This document shows, piece after piece, positions 52,998 to 62,495 of a DNA stretch of 64,000 nucleotides. The DNA is from Rhizohabitans arisaemae (GTDB taxonomy: Bacteria > Actinomycetota > Actinomycetes > Streptosporangiales > Streptosporangiaceae). The notes under the pieces are model-generated. The model was not told the origin of the DNA, did not search any database, and saw only the letters and a program-made list of their open reading frames with translations. A program made the translations under genes and the position numbers. Position 1 is the first letter of the stretch. Each line of letters starts with the position of its first letter. The stretch spans positions 1 through 64,000 of the forward strand of contig NZ_BLRH01000001.1 in the NCBI RefSeq assembly GCF_025996515.1, in the 5' to 3' direction.

Positions 52998-54458
52998 TTA
53001 CCAGGCCCGATGATCCTCCTCCGGATACCGTCCCCGGTCCCCGGAGGGCTGATAGCGCTCCCCGGTGCTGAACGGCACGCCCCCGGAGCCGTCCGGGGGA
53101 ACCCGCTGTTCCTCCGACTGGGGGACGTAGGGGCGGACCTGCTCGTGGGAGTAGCCCTCCCCCGGGTAGGGCGCCTCTCCCGGCGCCTGGTAGCCCTCTC
53201 CCGGGTAACCCGGGCCAGGATTGTAGTACTCCGGCCCCGGGTTTCGGCCCTGGTAGGAGTCCGCCGCCGGAGGAGGAGCCTGCGGGGCCCCCAGACCCGA
53301 CAGGTTGGCGACGAGACGGTCGTGCTCGGCGAGCCCGGCGACCATCTGCTCGCGCGCGTTCTCACCCGGGGCGGGGTACGTCGGCGGCTGGGCTCCCCTG
53401 CCGCCCTGCGGATCCTCCGGGAGCAGGTAGCGCGGATCGAACGCGTTGGTCTTCAGCGGGTCGGCGTGGGGGCCCGCGTGGGGATCGGCCGGGATCTGGT
53501 AGGCGCCGGGTGGCGGCGTCCCCTGGGTCTCCGGTTCCCACGTCCGGGTGACGCCCAGCGGGTCGGCCGCCGTGGGCAGCGGGCCGTTGAGCGGATCAAC
53601 CTCGTACGGCGGCGGCCAGGAGGAGGGCGCCGGGTCGTAGCCGGCCGCGGGCTGGTGGCCCGGGTGCGGATTCTGCTCGTACGGCGCCGCGGCCGGATGG
53701 CCCTGATGGGCGGCGGGCTCGTACGGCGCCGCGGGCGGGTGACCCTGGTGGGCGACCGGCTCGTACGGCGCCGCAGGCGGGTGACCCTGGTGGGCGACCG
53801 GCTCGTACGGCGCCGCAGGCGGGTGACCCTGATGGGCGGCGGGCGCGGGAGCGGCCGGCTCGTAGGCGTTCTCGTACCCGTGGTCGTAGGCGGCCGTACG
53901 GGCGAGCGGGTCCGGCCTCGGCTCGGGCCGCTGGTCGCCCAGCGGGTGGCGGCCGTCCCCGAGCGGCAGCGGGTCGCTCAACGGGTCGGGGCGGGCGTCG
54001 GGCCCGGCGTACGCGGGGGCCGGGGCCTCGGACCCGGCCGAGGGGGGCCGGCGGTCGTACATGCCGGTGCTCACCATCCCCCCGGCGACGAGGACGTCGT
54101 TGGGGCCGACCGTCGAGATGCGCTCCCCCTCCGGGTGGTCGGACGCGCCCACCGCCCCGAGCACAGCCGTCGAGCCGTCCTCGGTCCGCTCGTCCTGCCC
54201 GTCCTCGTAGGCCTGCCCGTCCTCGTAGGTCTGCTCGGCTTCAAGGGCGTCGGCGAGGCCGGCGTCGAGGTTCTCCAGGAGCCGCTCCACGTCCCCGAGA
54301 GGCATGCGGAAACTGGCCGAGCAGATCTCCCCGCGCCACAGGCTCAGGACGAGTGTGCCCGCATGCCAGGTGACCCGGAGCACCCGTTCCTGGCCGCGCG
54401 CATCGAAGAACACCTCACCGAACGAGGGCAGCGGGACAACTTCCGACATGCCAGACAT
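52998..54458 (-). CDS. Proline/glycine-rich protein with tandem repeats, function unknown
   Basis: Protein of 486 residues. Residues 1-65 form a compact globular part (VVPLPSFGEVFFDARGQERV, then LRVTWHAGTLVLSLWRGEIC). Residues 70-486 are low-complexity, rich in Pro, Gly, Ala, Glu and Tyr. They contain four 14-residue units of the type HQGHPPAAPYEPVA encoded by a 42-bp tandem repeat, and later GYPGEGY-type motifs. There is no signal peptide. The N-terminal part may be a conserved domain of actinobacterial hypothetical proteins, the rest is probably disordered. Start ATG 54458; ATG 54449 is an alternative. Confidence 0.75.
   Translation of the reverse strand: MSGMSEVVPLPSFGEVFFDARGQERVLRVTWHAGTLVLSLWRGEICSASFRMPLGDVERLLENLDAGLADALEAEQTYEDGQAYEDGQDERTEDGSTAVLGAVGASDHPEGERISTVGPNDVLVAGGMVSTGMYDRRPPSAGSEAPAPAYAGPDARPDPLSDPLPLGDGRHPLGDQRPEPRPDPLARTAAYDHGYENAYEPAAPAPAAHQGHPPAAPYEPVAHQGHPPAAPYEPVAHQGHPPAAPYEPAAHQGHPAAAPYEQNPHPGHQPAAGYDPAPSSWPPPYEVDPLNGPLPTAADPLGVTRTWEPETQGTPPPGAYQIPADPHAGPHADPLKTNAFDPRYLLPEDPQGGRGAQPPTYPAPGENAREQMVAGLAEHDRLVANLSGLGAPQAPPPAADSYQGRNPGPEYYNPGPGYPGEGYQAPGEAPYPGEGYSHEQVRPYVPQSEEQRVPPDGSGGVPFSTGERYQPSGDRGRYPEEDHRAW
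53676..53843 (-). repeat. 42-bp tandem repeat within the Pro/Gly-rich protein gene
   Basis: Four units begin at 53676, 53718, 53760 and 53802, each with CTCGTACGGCGCCGC near its start. The two middle units are nearly identical. They code for 14-residue repeats, so unit number may vary between strains. Confidence 0.85.
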
Positions 54459-54994
54459 ATTGCTTTAACCAGCCTTTAGTAGTCCAGTCGACTTGAGCAA
54501 ACCCGCCTCTGACCAGCCAAGACGGACCGCGCCCGCCCCTTCTCCTACCCCCACGCCGTCACGATGCCCCGATGAAGCGGCCGGCTGTCATACCTGAATA
54601 CATCATGCCGCCCAGGACGGCCGGTTCGGTCCCACATTCGCCACAGGCATGGAGAAATGATGCCGTGCCCGGTCCCACGATCTCATCTCGACCGCCCGCC
54701 TAGCGGATCCGGGCCGGATCCCCCTGCGGCCCGGACGGGCGGCCGAATCCGGGAGCGGACGCACCGGAACCCCGTCCGCCGCCGGGCGACGACGGGAACA
54801 CGAGTACGGACTGATATGTCCGCATTCGACGCGGCTCCGGTCGCCCGTACCCCGTCCACGCAGGTCACGCCGGCGTACCGCCGAGGGTGGCCACCGAGCG
54901 GAACCGCCTGTATGGGAAATCGAGTTCGGATTTCCCCCATCTGAACGGCCGATGCGGTCCCCGCAGTCCGCCGGGCCCGATAGCGTTGGCCGAC
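54459..54994. other. Intergenic region upstream of the helicase gene
   Basis: About 535 bp between divergent genes. I see no convincing coding frame or RNA. The helicase reading frame is open from 54887, but its family homology starts only after about 55020. Confidence 0.45.
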
Positions 54995-57022
54995 GTGCCC
55001 GATGCTCTTCCCGACACGACGACGATGCTGGCCGCCGCGGTGGCCGCGCTGGGCGGCGCGGAACGCCCCGGCCAGGTGAAGATGGCGGAAGCCGTCGAAA
55101 CGGCCATCGAGCGCGAGGAACACCTCGCGGTGCAGGCCGGTACCGGCACCGGCAAGTCCCTGGCCTATCTGGTGCCCGCGATCCGGCACGCCGTCGACGC
55201 GAAGAAGACCGTGGTCGTCTCCACCGCCACCATCGCGCTCCAGCGGCAGCTCGTCGACCGGGACCTCCCCCGTCTCGCCGAGACGCTCACCCCGCTGCTC
55301 CCCCGGCCCCCGCGCTTCGCGATCCTCAAAGGGCGGCGCAACTACCTCTGCCTCCACCGGATGGCCGTCGGCGCCCCCGACGAGCCCGAAGGGGAGACCC
55401 TGTTCGACGCCACCGCCACGTCGCCGACGGGACGTCAGGTGCTCCGGGTCCGGGACTGGGCCGACGAGACCGAGACGGGGGACCGGGACGAGCTCAACCC
55501 CGGGGTGACCGAGCAGGTGTGGAACCAGTTCGCGGTGACGGCCAAGGAATGCCTCGGCGCGGCCCGGTGCGTCTACGGCACCGAGTGCTTCGCCGAACGG
55601 GCCAAGGAGCAGGCCGCCGAGTCCGACATCGTCGTCACCAACCACGCGCTGCTCGCCATCGACGCGCTGGAGGAGTTCAACGTCCTGCCCGAGCACGACC
55701 TGGTCGTCGTCGACGAGGCCCACGAACTGGTGGACCGGGTCACCTCCGTCGCCGGAGGCGAGGTCACCGCCACCGGCGTGCAGATCGCGGTACGGCGCTG
55801 CGCCAAACTGATCCCCGAGGACGCCGCCGAGCGGCTCACCGGCGCCGGGGAGGACCTGAAGGCGATGCTCGGCGTCACCCCGCCGGGCAGGCTCGACGCG
55901 ATCCCCGAGATCCTCGCCGGCTCGCTGGAGGCGGTGCGCGAGGCCGCCGCGCACTGCCGGCGCGCCCTCGGGCCCCGGCAGAAGGACTTCGAGGACGCCG
56001 AGCAGGTCGGGCAGCGCCGGGCCGCGTTCTCCGCCCTCGACGAGCTGCACGACACCGCCGCGCGGATCCTCGGCGCCTTCGACGGGGACGACCGCTTCGA
56101 CGTGGTCTGGCTCGAAGGCGGGGACGGCAGGCGGCCCCCGTCGCTGCGGGTGGCCCCGCTCTCGGTGGGCGGCCTGCTCCGCGACGCCCTCTTCGCGGAA
56201 CGGACGACGGTGCTCACCTCGGCCACCCTCGCCCCCGGCGGCTCCTTCCGGCAGATGGCCGTCGAATGGGGTCTGGCCGAGCCGCCGCCCGGACGGGGTA
56301 CGGCCCCCGGCGCCACCGCCGCGAAGGGGGACGGCGAAGCCCGTACCGCGCCCGGGTGGACCGGCCTGGACGTCGGCTCCCCGTTCGACTACCGCAGGAA
56401 CGGGATCCTCTACATCGCCCGGCACCTGCCGCCGCCGGGGCGGGACGGCCTCCCCGAGGCGTACCTCACCGAGCTGGCCGAGCTGATCGAGGCGGCCGAC
56501 GGCCGTACCCTCGGGCTCTTCTCCTCCATGCGGGCCGCCAAGGCCGCCACCGAGGCGATGCGGGACCGCCTTCCCGTCCCGATCCTGTGCCAGGGAGACG
56601 ACGCCACCGGGCTGCTGATCAAACAGTTCGCCGAGGACGAGGAGCGCTGCCTGTTCGGCACCCTCTCCCTGTGGCAGGGCGTCGACGTGCCCGGCCCGTC
56701 GCTGCGCCTCGTGGTCATCGACCGCATCCCGTTCCCGCGCCCGAACGACCCCGTCTCCTCGGCCCGCCAGCGGGAGACCGAACGGCACGGCGGCAACGGC
56801 TTCATGACGGTCGCGGCGACCCACGCGGCGCTCCTGCTCGCCCAGGGTGCGGGCAGGCTCCTGCGGTCGAGCGGGGACCGGGGCGTGGTCGCGGTCCTGG
56901 ACCCGCGCCTGGCCACCGCGCGCTACGGAGACTACCTCCGCGCCTCCCTCCCCCCGTTCTGGACCACCCACGACGGCACCGTCGCCCGAGCCGCCCTCCG
57001 CCGCCTCACCACCTCCCCCTGA
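54995..57022 (+). CDS. DinG/XPD-family ATP-dependent DNA helicase
   Basis: Protein of 675 residues from GTG 54995. Motif I is VQAGTGTGKSLAYLVPAI, and the DEAH box is LVVVDEAHELVDRV. Four cysteines (NYLCLHRM, and KECLGAARCVYGTECFAE) form the iron-sulphur cluster typical of XPD/DinG helicases. Motif V/VI are FGTLSLWQGVDVPGPSLRLV and QGAGRLLRSSGDRGVV. It unwinds DNA 5'-3', probably in repair or R-loop removal. TTG 54986 and upstream codons are alternative starts. It is monocistronic; the gene is followed by a hairpin-rich spacer. Confidence 0.92.
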   Translation: MPDALPDTTTMLAAAVAALGGAERPGQVKMAEAVETAIEREEHLAVQAGTGTGKSLAYLVPAIRHAVDAKKTVVVSTATIALQRQLVDRDLPRLAETLTPLLPRPPRFAILKGRRNYLCLHRMAVGAPDEPEGETLFDATATSPTGRQVLRVRDWADETETGDRDELNPGVTEQVWNQFAVTAKECLGAARCVYGTECFAERAKEQAAESDIVVTNHALLAIDALEEFNVLPEHDLVVVDEAHELVDRVTSVAGGEVTATGVQIAVRRCAKLIPEDAAERLTGAGEDLKAMLGVTPPGRLDAIPEILAGSLEAVREAAAHCRRALGPRQKDFEDAEQVGQRRAAFSALDELHDTAARILGAFDGDDRFDVVWLEGGDGRRPPSLRVAPLSVGGLLRDALFAERTTVLTSATLAPGGSFRQMAVEWGLAEPPPGRGTAPGATAAKGDGEARTAPGWTGLDVGSPFDYRRNGILYIARHLPPPGRDGLPEAYLTELAELIEAADGRTLGLFSSMRAAKAATEAMRDRLPVPILCQGDDATGLLIKQFAEDEERCLFGTLSLWQGVDVPGPSLRLVVIDRIPFPRPNDPVSSARQRETERHGGNGFMTVAATHAALLLAQGAGRLLRSSGDRGVVAVLDPRLATARYGDYLRASLPPFWTTHDGTVARAALRRLTTSP

Positions 57023-57101
57023 CCCGGTAGGCACGGTCACGGAGACGACCTGACCGTGCTCACCGCGTTAAGCACGGTCGCCGCCAAGAGCCTGTATTTT
57101 T

Positions 57102-57218
57102 GGCCGAGCCTCCGCTCGGCCGGCTCGAAACGCCTGAAACCCGCGTCTTCCCTCGCCTTTGCGGCGCCGCTCCGCGGCGCCGCAAAGACTCAGTCCAGAT
57201 CGCGGGGGCGTTTCGAGC
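57102..57218. repeat. Nested stem-loop block downstream of the helicase gene
   Basis: Three features are nested. First, an 8-bp hairpin GGCCGAGC/GCTCGGCC (57102-57121). Second, a 12-bp pair GCTCGAAACGCC (57123-57134) and GGCGTTTCGAGC (57207-57218). Third, between those arms, a perfect 14-bp hairpin (57157-57187). Together they could form one long-branched RNA or cruciform. Confidence 0.7.
57157..57187 (+). terminator. Perfect 14-bp hairpin, probable terminator of the helicase gene
   Basis: Arms CTTTGCGGCGCCGC and GCGGCGCCGCAAAG enclose a 3-base loop. It is 135 bp after the helicase stop, without a T-tract. Confidence 0.55.
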
Positions 57219-57336
57219 GTGCACGTGGCCGACCCGTAAGAGTGAGCCGGAAAAGGCCACAGGCGGTAGGCCGGGGTTCCGGGTCCTGGTGGTGAGTACG
57301 GCTGGATCTTAGGCGCCGGTCGCGCTACGTCGGCAC

Positions 57337-57417
57337 TTCTCGCGCCGCGTACTCCGCGGCGCGAGAATGCGCGCGGCTGTTGGTGCCGGACGCCCTTTGT
57401 CCGGCACCAACAGCCGC
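57337..57417. repeat. Two further strong hairpins before the MFS gene
   Basis: A 13-bp stem TTCTCGCGCCGCG/CGCGGCGCGAGAA (57337-57367, 5-base loop) is followed at once by a 19-bp perfect stem at 57373-57391 and 57399-57417 (loop GCCCTTT). They end about 150 bp before the transporter start. Confidence 0.75.
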
Positions 57418-57570
57418 TGTCAATGTCAAAAACACTTGTGAGCCCGGCTTCACCTGACGGGGTACCGCACGTCCAAGGTTGTCACCCTGATTGCCCCTAC
57501 CGGCCCGCCCCGGGCAATGATTCGGCCACCCCGGGTGACCGGCCCGCGGATTGCGGGAAGGCCCGTGGGC

Positions 57571-59613
57571 ATGGCGGACGGCGGGGAGGGGACGCGGCAC
57601 GGGGTCTGGGTGACCATCGGGGCGTTGATGCTCGCCTTGCTGCTGGCGGCGCTGGACCAGACGATCGTCTCGACCGCCCTGCCGACGATCGTGGGGGAGT
57701 TCGGCGGAGTCGACCATCTCTCCTGGGTGGTGACCGCGTACCTGCTCACGGCGACCGTGTCGACGCCGCTGTGGGGCAAACTGGGCGACCAGTTCGGCCG
57801 CAAGGGCCTGTTCCAGAGTTCCGTGGTCGTCTTCCTGATCGGGTCGGCGCTCTGCGGTCTGTCCCAGGACATGGCCCAGCTGATCGGCTTCCGGGCGCTG
57901 CAGGGGCTGGGCGGGGGCGGGCTCATCGTGCTCACCCAGGCCATCGTCGGGGATGTGGTGCCGCCCCGGGACCGAGGGCGCTACCAAGGGGTCTTCGGCG
58001 CGGTGTTCGGGGTCTCCAGCGTGATCGGGCCACTCATCGGAGGTCTGCTCACCGACCAGCTCAGCTGGCGCTGGGTGTTCTACGTGAACCTCCCCATCGG
58101 GGTCGTCGCCCTGGCGGCCATCGGCTCGACCTTGCGCGCCCGGCCGGAGAAGACCCGGCACACGATCGACTACCTGGGCACGGCACTGCTCGCCGGTGCG
58201 GTCGTCTGCCTGATCCTCGTCACCTCCTGGGGCGGCACGGTCTTCGCCTGGAACTCACCGGAGATCATCGGGCTGGGCGCGGGGGCGATCGCCCTGCTGG
58301 CGCTCTGGTGGCGGGCCGAGCGGCGGGCGGCCGAACCGGTGATCCCGCTCAGGCTCTTCACGGTCCCGGCCTTCTCGGTCACCGCGGTGCTCGCCTTCAT
58401 CACCGGCTTCGCGATGTTCGGCGCCCTCACCTACCTCCCGCTCTACCTGCAGGTCGTGCACGGGGTCTCGGCGACGGTCTCCGGGGTCTACCTGCTGCCG
58501 ATGGTGGCGGGCATGCTGCTCACCTCGGTGGGGAGCGGGCAGGCGATCAGCCGTACCGGGCGGTACAAGGTCTTTCCGATGACGGGCATGGCGGTCGTCG
58601 CGTTCGCGGCGTACCTGCTCTCCCGGATGGACGAGCACAGCTCGACCCTGCAGATGAGCGTGAACCTGCTCGTGCTCGGAATCGGGCTCGGCCTCGTCGT
58701 CCAGGTTCTGATCATCATCGTGCAGAACGCGGTGGGGTACGAGGACCTCGGGGTCGCGACCTCGTCGGCGACCTTCTGCCGCTCCATCGGCGGGGCGTTC
58801 GGGGTGTCGGTGTTCGGCTCCCTCTTCGCCGCCCGCCTCGCCGAGAACACCCGGGCCGCGCTCGCCGGGGTGCCGCTGCCCCCCGGCTTCGACCCCGCCT
58901 CGGTCCAGGGGAGCCCCCAGCAGCTGAAGACGCTCCCGCCCGACGTGGCCGGGCCGGTGATCCACGCCTACTCGGAGTCCGTGCAGAGCGTCTTCGGCTA
59001 TGTGGTCCCGGTGGCCCTGCTGGGTTTCGCCGCCGCCTGCTTCCTGACGGAGGTTCCGCTCCGGACCGCCTCCCGGGCGCAGGAACCCGGGGAGTCGCTG
59101 GTCGCCAACCCGGTCGAGCGATCCTCCCGGGAGGAGATGGAGAGCGCCCTCACCCGGCTCATCGCCAAGGACCCCCGGGCGTCGCGGCTCTACGCCGACC
59201 TGGCCGGGCAGGCCGGTTTCGACTTCCCCGCCGCGACGGCCTGGGTGCTGTGCCGGGTGGCCCGGCAGGGCCGCGCCGGCCGTGCCGAACTCGCGGCCAG
59301 GGCCGGAGTGGCCCTCGACCGATGCTCGCCCCACGCCGACACGCTGGTGAAACAGGGTCTGATCACCCGCGAGGGCGACGACCTGATCATCACCGAGGCC
59401 GGGCGACGGGCCGCCGCCCGGCTGGTGGACCTGCGGCGGCGGACCCTCACCCGCTACCTGGAGGGCTGGTCGCCCGAGGACCACCCCGAGCTGGCCGAGC
59501 TGGTGGGCCGGCTCGCCGCCGCCACCGTGGGGGACGACCACGACGCGCGGGTGCTCCGCGCCGGGGACGGGACGGTCACGGGAAGGGCCGCAGGTCCGGG
59601 CGCTTCGCCGTGA
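57571..59613 (+). CDS. DHA2-family (EmrB/QacA) efflux transporter with C-terminal MarR-like domain
   Basis: Protein of 680 residues. Residues 1-510 give 14 helices of the DHA2 group: LAALDQTIVSTALPTIVGEF in the first helix, LGDQFGRKG (motif A) and GPLIGGLLTDQLSWRWVFYV (motif C). From about 530 the protein continues with a cytosolic winged-helix domain (LCRVARQGRAGRAELAARAG, then VKQGLITREGDDLIITEAG, with MarR character), then RYLEGWSPEDHPELAELV. The combination suggests a self-regulating exporter or a substrate-sensing tail. ATG 57571; GTG 57565 is possible. Its end overlaps the SGNH gene by 38 bp. Confidence 0.9.
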   Translation: MADGGEGTRHGVWVTIGALMLALLLAALDQTIVSTALPTIVGEFGGVDHLSWVVTAYLLTATVSTPLWGKLGDQFGRKGLFQSSVVVFLIGSALCGLSQDMAQLIGFRALQGLGGGGLIVLTQAIVGDVVPPRDRGRYQGVFGAVFGVSSVIGPLIGGLLTDQLSWRWVFYVNLPIGVVALAAIGSTLRARPEKTRHTIDYLGTALLAGAVVCLILVTSWGGTVFAWNSPEIIGLGAGAIALLALWWRAERRAAEPVIPLRLFTVPAFSVTAVLAFITGFAMFGALTYLPLYLQVVHGVSATVSGVYLLPMVAGMLLTSVGSGQAISRTGRYKVFPMTGMAVVAFAAYLLSRMDEHSSTLQMSVNLLVLGIGLGLVVQVLIIIVQNAVGYEDLGVATSSATFCRSIGGAFGVSVFGSLFAARLAENTRAALAGVPLPPGFDPASVQGSPQQLKTLPPDVAGPVIHAYSESVQSVFGYVVPVALLGFAAACFLTEVPLRTASRAQEPGESLVANPVERSSREEMESALTRLIAKDPRASRLYADLAGQAGFDFPAATAWVLCRVARQGRAGRAELAARAGVALDRCSPHADTLVKQGLITREGDDLIITEAGRRAAARLVDLRRRTLTRYLEGWSPEDHPELAELVGRLAAATVGDDHDARVLRAGDGTVTGRAAGPGASP

Positions 59614-60316
59614 TCTCGTCGCCGGAGGATCGTCCGGTGAGCCTGCGGCCGACCCACGGGACCAGGTGCTCCCGCGCCCACCGCAGATCACCGCCCCGGC
59701 CGGCGCCGCGTGTGGGCGGACGGCGCCAGTCGTCGTCGCAGGGGACGCCGAGGACCTCGCAGACCCGCGCCGCCACCAGCCGATGCCCTTCGGCCGACAG
59801 GTGCAGCCGGTCCCGGCTCCAGGCCCGCCAGTCCCGCAGGGACTGCATCGACCACTGGTCGACGAGGTGACAGCCGTGGATGTCGGCGATCGAGCGCAGG
59901 TGGAGGTAGAAGACCGCGGCTCTGCCCCTCATCTTGTTGATCAGAGGGGCGTCCCGCGGATCCACCCCGGTGAACAGCAGCACCTCGCTGCCCGCCGCGC
60001 GGAGCCGCCGTACCGCGCCGGCGAACGCCTTGGCCAGCGCGTCGGGGTCGGCCCTCGGGCGGAGCAGGTCGTTGCCCCCGCCGACCAAGCTCACCAGATC
60101 CGGCTTGAGCTCGATCGCCCGTGGCACCTGCTCCTCGATCACCTGGCCGAGGAGGCGTCCGCGCACCGCCAGGTTGGCGTACCGGAAGGAGGGGTTGTCC
60201 ACCGCGAGCCGTTCGGCGACCCGATCGGCCCAGCCCCGCATCCCGCCGTCGGCGCGGGGGTCGTCCAAGCCTTCGGTGAAACTGTCACCGATCGCGATGA
60301 AAGACGTGATTCTCAT
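59576..60316 (-). CDS. SGNH/GDSL-family hydrolase
   Basis: Protein of 246 residues. Block I is FIAIGDSFTEGLDDP with the nucleophile Ser, block II the Gly in NLAVRGRLLGQV, block III GGGNDLLRP with the Asn, and block V DRLHLSAEGHRLV with Asp and His. This is a cytosolic SGNH esterase or lipase-like enzyme without signal peptide; the substrate is unknown. The C-terminal 45 residues are Arg/Gly-rich. It follows the exonuclease/polymerase gene after 24 bp on the same strand, and the two may share a transcript. Convergent overlap with the MFS gene of 38 bp. Confidence 0.9.
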   Translation of the reverse strand: MRITSFIAIGDSFTEGLDDPRADGGMRGWADRVAERLAVDNPSFRYANLAVRGRLLGQVIEEQVPRAIELKPDLVSLVGGGNDLLRPRADPDALAKAFAGAVRRLRAAGSEVLLFTGVDPRDAPLINKMRGRAAVFYLHLRSIADIHGCHLVDQWSMQSLRDWRAWSRDRLHLSAEGHRLVAARVCEVLGVPCDDDWRRPPTRGAGRGGDLRWAREHLVPWVGRRLTGRSSGDEITAKRPDLRPFP

Positions 60317-60340
60317 GATGGGTCGAGCATATTGCGGCGC

Positions 60341-61945
60341 TCACTTGGCGTCCGCGTAGCACCCCACCTCGGCGGTGCCGAGCGGGAACCGCACCGGTGT
60401 GTCCCCGAACACCAGCCGCCGGGCCCGCTCCCCCGCCTCGGTGAGGGCGAGCCGCACCTGCGGCACCAGCTCCCGCGGCGCGTGCACGATCACCTCGTCG
60501 TGCTGGAAGAACACCAGACGCGCGGGCGCGGGCAGCAGCCGGCGAAGGGTGACCAGGAGGACCAGCGCCCATTCGGCCGCGCTCGCCTGGACCACGAAGT
60601 TCCGGGTGAACCGGCCGCGGTCCCGGGCCGCCCGGGCCCCCTCGGGCCGGGTGACCAGCTCCCGCCACCCCTCCTGCGGCGGCGGGCAGGCGCGGCCCAG
60701 GTGCGAGCGGACCACCCGGCCCTCCTCCCCCGCGCGGGCCGCGGACTCCACGTAGGCGTACGCCTGCGGGAAGCGGGTGCGCATGATCGCAAGCAGCCGG
60801 AGCGCCTCCCCCGCGGCCCCGCCGTACATGGCCGAGAGCAGTGCGATCTTGGCTTGATCCCGCCGCCCGCCGAACGCCCCCGCGAGCGCCTCGTACAGAT
60901 CGGCCCGCTCCGCCGCCTCCCCCAGGCCCCGGTCCCCCGAGAGCGCCGCCAGGATCCTCGGCTCCAGCTGGGCCGCGTCGGCGACGACCAGCGTCCAGCC
61001 GGGGTCGGCGACGACCGCCCGCCGCACCACCTTGGGGATCTGCAGGGCGCCGCCGCCGTGGCTGGCCCACCGGCCGGAGACCACGCCGCCCACCACGTAC
61101 TCCGGCCGGAACCGCCCCTCGCGGACCCACGTGTCGGCCCACGCCCAGCCGTGCGCGGCGTGCAGCCGGGCGAGCTCCTTGTACTTCAGCAGCGGCGGCA
61201 CCGCCGGGTGGTCGACCGTGCCGAGCTCCGCCGACCGGGTCGAGCGGACCGCCACCCCGTCCGCGGTGAACGCCTTCATCAGCTGCGCGGGTGAGTCGGG
61301 GTTGACGGTACGGCCGAAGGCGGCGCCGACGGCGTCCGCCAGCTCCTGCAGCCGGGCCGGGCGGCGCCCGGGGGCGGGGCGGGGCCCGAGCAGTTCGGTG
61401 AGGAGCGCGTCGTGCGCGTCGAGCCGCCACGGCAGGCCTTCACGGGTCATCTCCGCCGCAGCGAGCGCCCCGGCCGACTCGGCGGCGGCGAGCAGGGTCA
61501 GCCCGCGCTCCGCCGTCCGGGATCGCTGGTCGGCGTAGACGGCCGCGACGGTCTCCAGGGTGGCGGGTCCGGGGCCGGAGTCGAAGAGGGCGGGCTGGGA
61601 GTCCGCCTTCGCCCGGTGTTCGGCCGGTACGGGCAGGCCGTTGGCCCGGGCGTAGGCCGCCTCCGCCGAGCGGGGTTCCCCGAACCGCCCGTCCCGGGCG
61701 AGCAGGAGGCCTTCGGTGAGGGCGACGTCGTGGCAGCGGGCGACGTCCGTCCCGGCGTGCAGGAGCGCGGGATAGATCTCCCGCGCGTCGGCCCACACCC
61801 ATCGGGGCCCGTCCCGCCGTTCCCGGTCGCGCACCGCCCCGGCCAGGTCGGCGACGACCTCCGGTCCCCCCACGGGGACGCCGTCGGCGGAGAGCGGCTG
61901 CAGCGACCCGCCGCCCTCCCCGTCCGCCGTCACCGCGATCCGCAT
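60341..61945 (-). CDS. Bifunctional 3'-5' exonuclease/DNA polymerase (PolA-like)
   Basis: Protein of 534 residues from ATG 61945. Residues 1-200 correspond to a degenerate exonuclease region. The family-A polymerase domain follows. Motif A is VVADAAQLEPRILAALSGD, motif B has RRDQAKIALLSAMYGG and motif C is FFQHDEVIVHAP. The family is peculiar to actinobacteria and differs from the PolA of DNA replication, with a shorter domain set. The role is probably in repair or gap filling. The frame extends to 62404, but upstream codons are Arg-rich and without homology, and ATG 61945 starts the typical MRIAV. Confidence 0.9.
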   Translation of the reverse strand: MRIAVTADGEGGGSLQPLSADGVPVGGPEVVADLAGAVRDRERRDGPRWVWADAREIYPALLHAGTDVARCHDVALTEGLLLARDGRFGEPRSAEAAYARANGLPVPAEHRAKADSQPALFDSGPGPATLETVAAVYADQRSRTAERGLTLLAAAESAGALAAAEMTREGLPWRLDAHDALLTELLGPRPAPGRRPARLQELADAVGAAFGRTVNPDSPAQLMKAFTADGVAVRSTRSAELGTVDHPAVPPLLKYKELARLHAAHGWAWADTWVREGRFRPEYVVGGVVSGRWASHGGGALQIPKVVRRAVVADPGWTLVVADAAQLEPRILAALSGDRGLGEAAERADLYEALAGAFGGRRDQAKIALLSAMYGGAAGEALRLLAIMRTRFPQAYAYVESAARAGEEGRVVRSHLGRACPPPQEGWRELVTRPEGARAARDRGRFTRNFVVQASAAEWALVLLVTLRRLLPAPARLVFFQHDEVIVHAPRELVPQVRLALTEAGERARRLVFGDTPVRFPLGTAEVGCYADAK

Positions 61946-62495
61946 CAGGCCAGGGTAACCGCACCCACCGACAAGCGATCTTGTAGGCTGCCGGGTCGCG
62001 GGACCGGAAACCGCGCCCGGTGATCCCCTGACGGAACTCCGCCCGGCCGACGACCCTCCGCCCATGGCGCGCACCGCGGCGACCGTGCGCACCGGAGGCC
62101 GGGGATGCCGACCCGTCCGTGTGCCCGGATGCCGCGCCGACCGTACGCCGCCCTGCGGGCCGAGGCGCCGACGTGCCGCCTGGTTCCTGGTTCCCGGCTT
62201 CCGGCGAACACCACGCAGACCGTGCGCGACGCGGCCGTGCGACTCCTCCCCACGCCGTCGGCGCCGTCCCCGGATCGGTTCACGTCTCCCCCTGAGGGAC
62301 ACAACCTGCGGCGTATCCGACAGGGCCGCACATGCCGTACACATCCCGTCGGCGGCCCGACCCCGTGCACCCCCCATCAGGCCGGGCGCCGCCCGTACCT
62401 GCACGCCGCTCCCGCCCTCTCACCAAGCGCCGCGGACGCCGTACGGAACCGGGGGACTCGTGGTTTCCCGGCGGGTCAGTGGCGACGGAGGCCGG
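61946..62495. other. Intergenic region, no gene recognised
   Basis: About 550 bp of GC-rich DNA between two genes on the minus strand. A 134-codon plus-strand frame (62105-62509) is Arg/Pro-rich and not gene-like, so I leave it out. It probably contains the promoter of the polymerase gene. Confidence 0.45.

Noticed and set aside
53676-53843. CRISPR-like regular spacing
   Set aside because: The 42-bp units are contiguous tandem repeats without spacers, in a coding frame and with no cas genes nearby.
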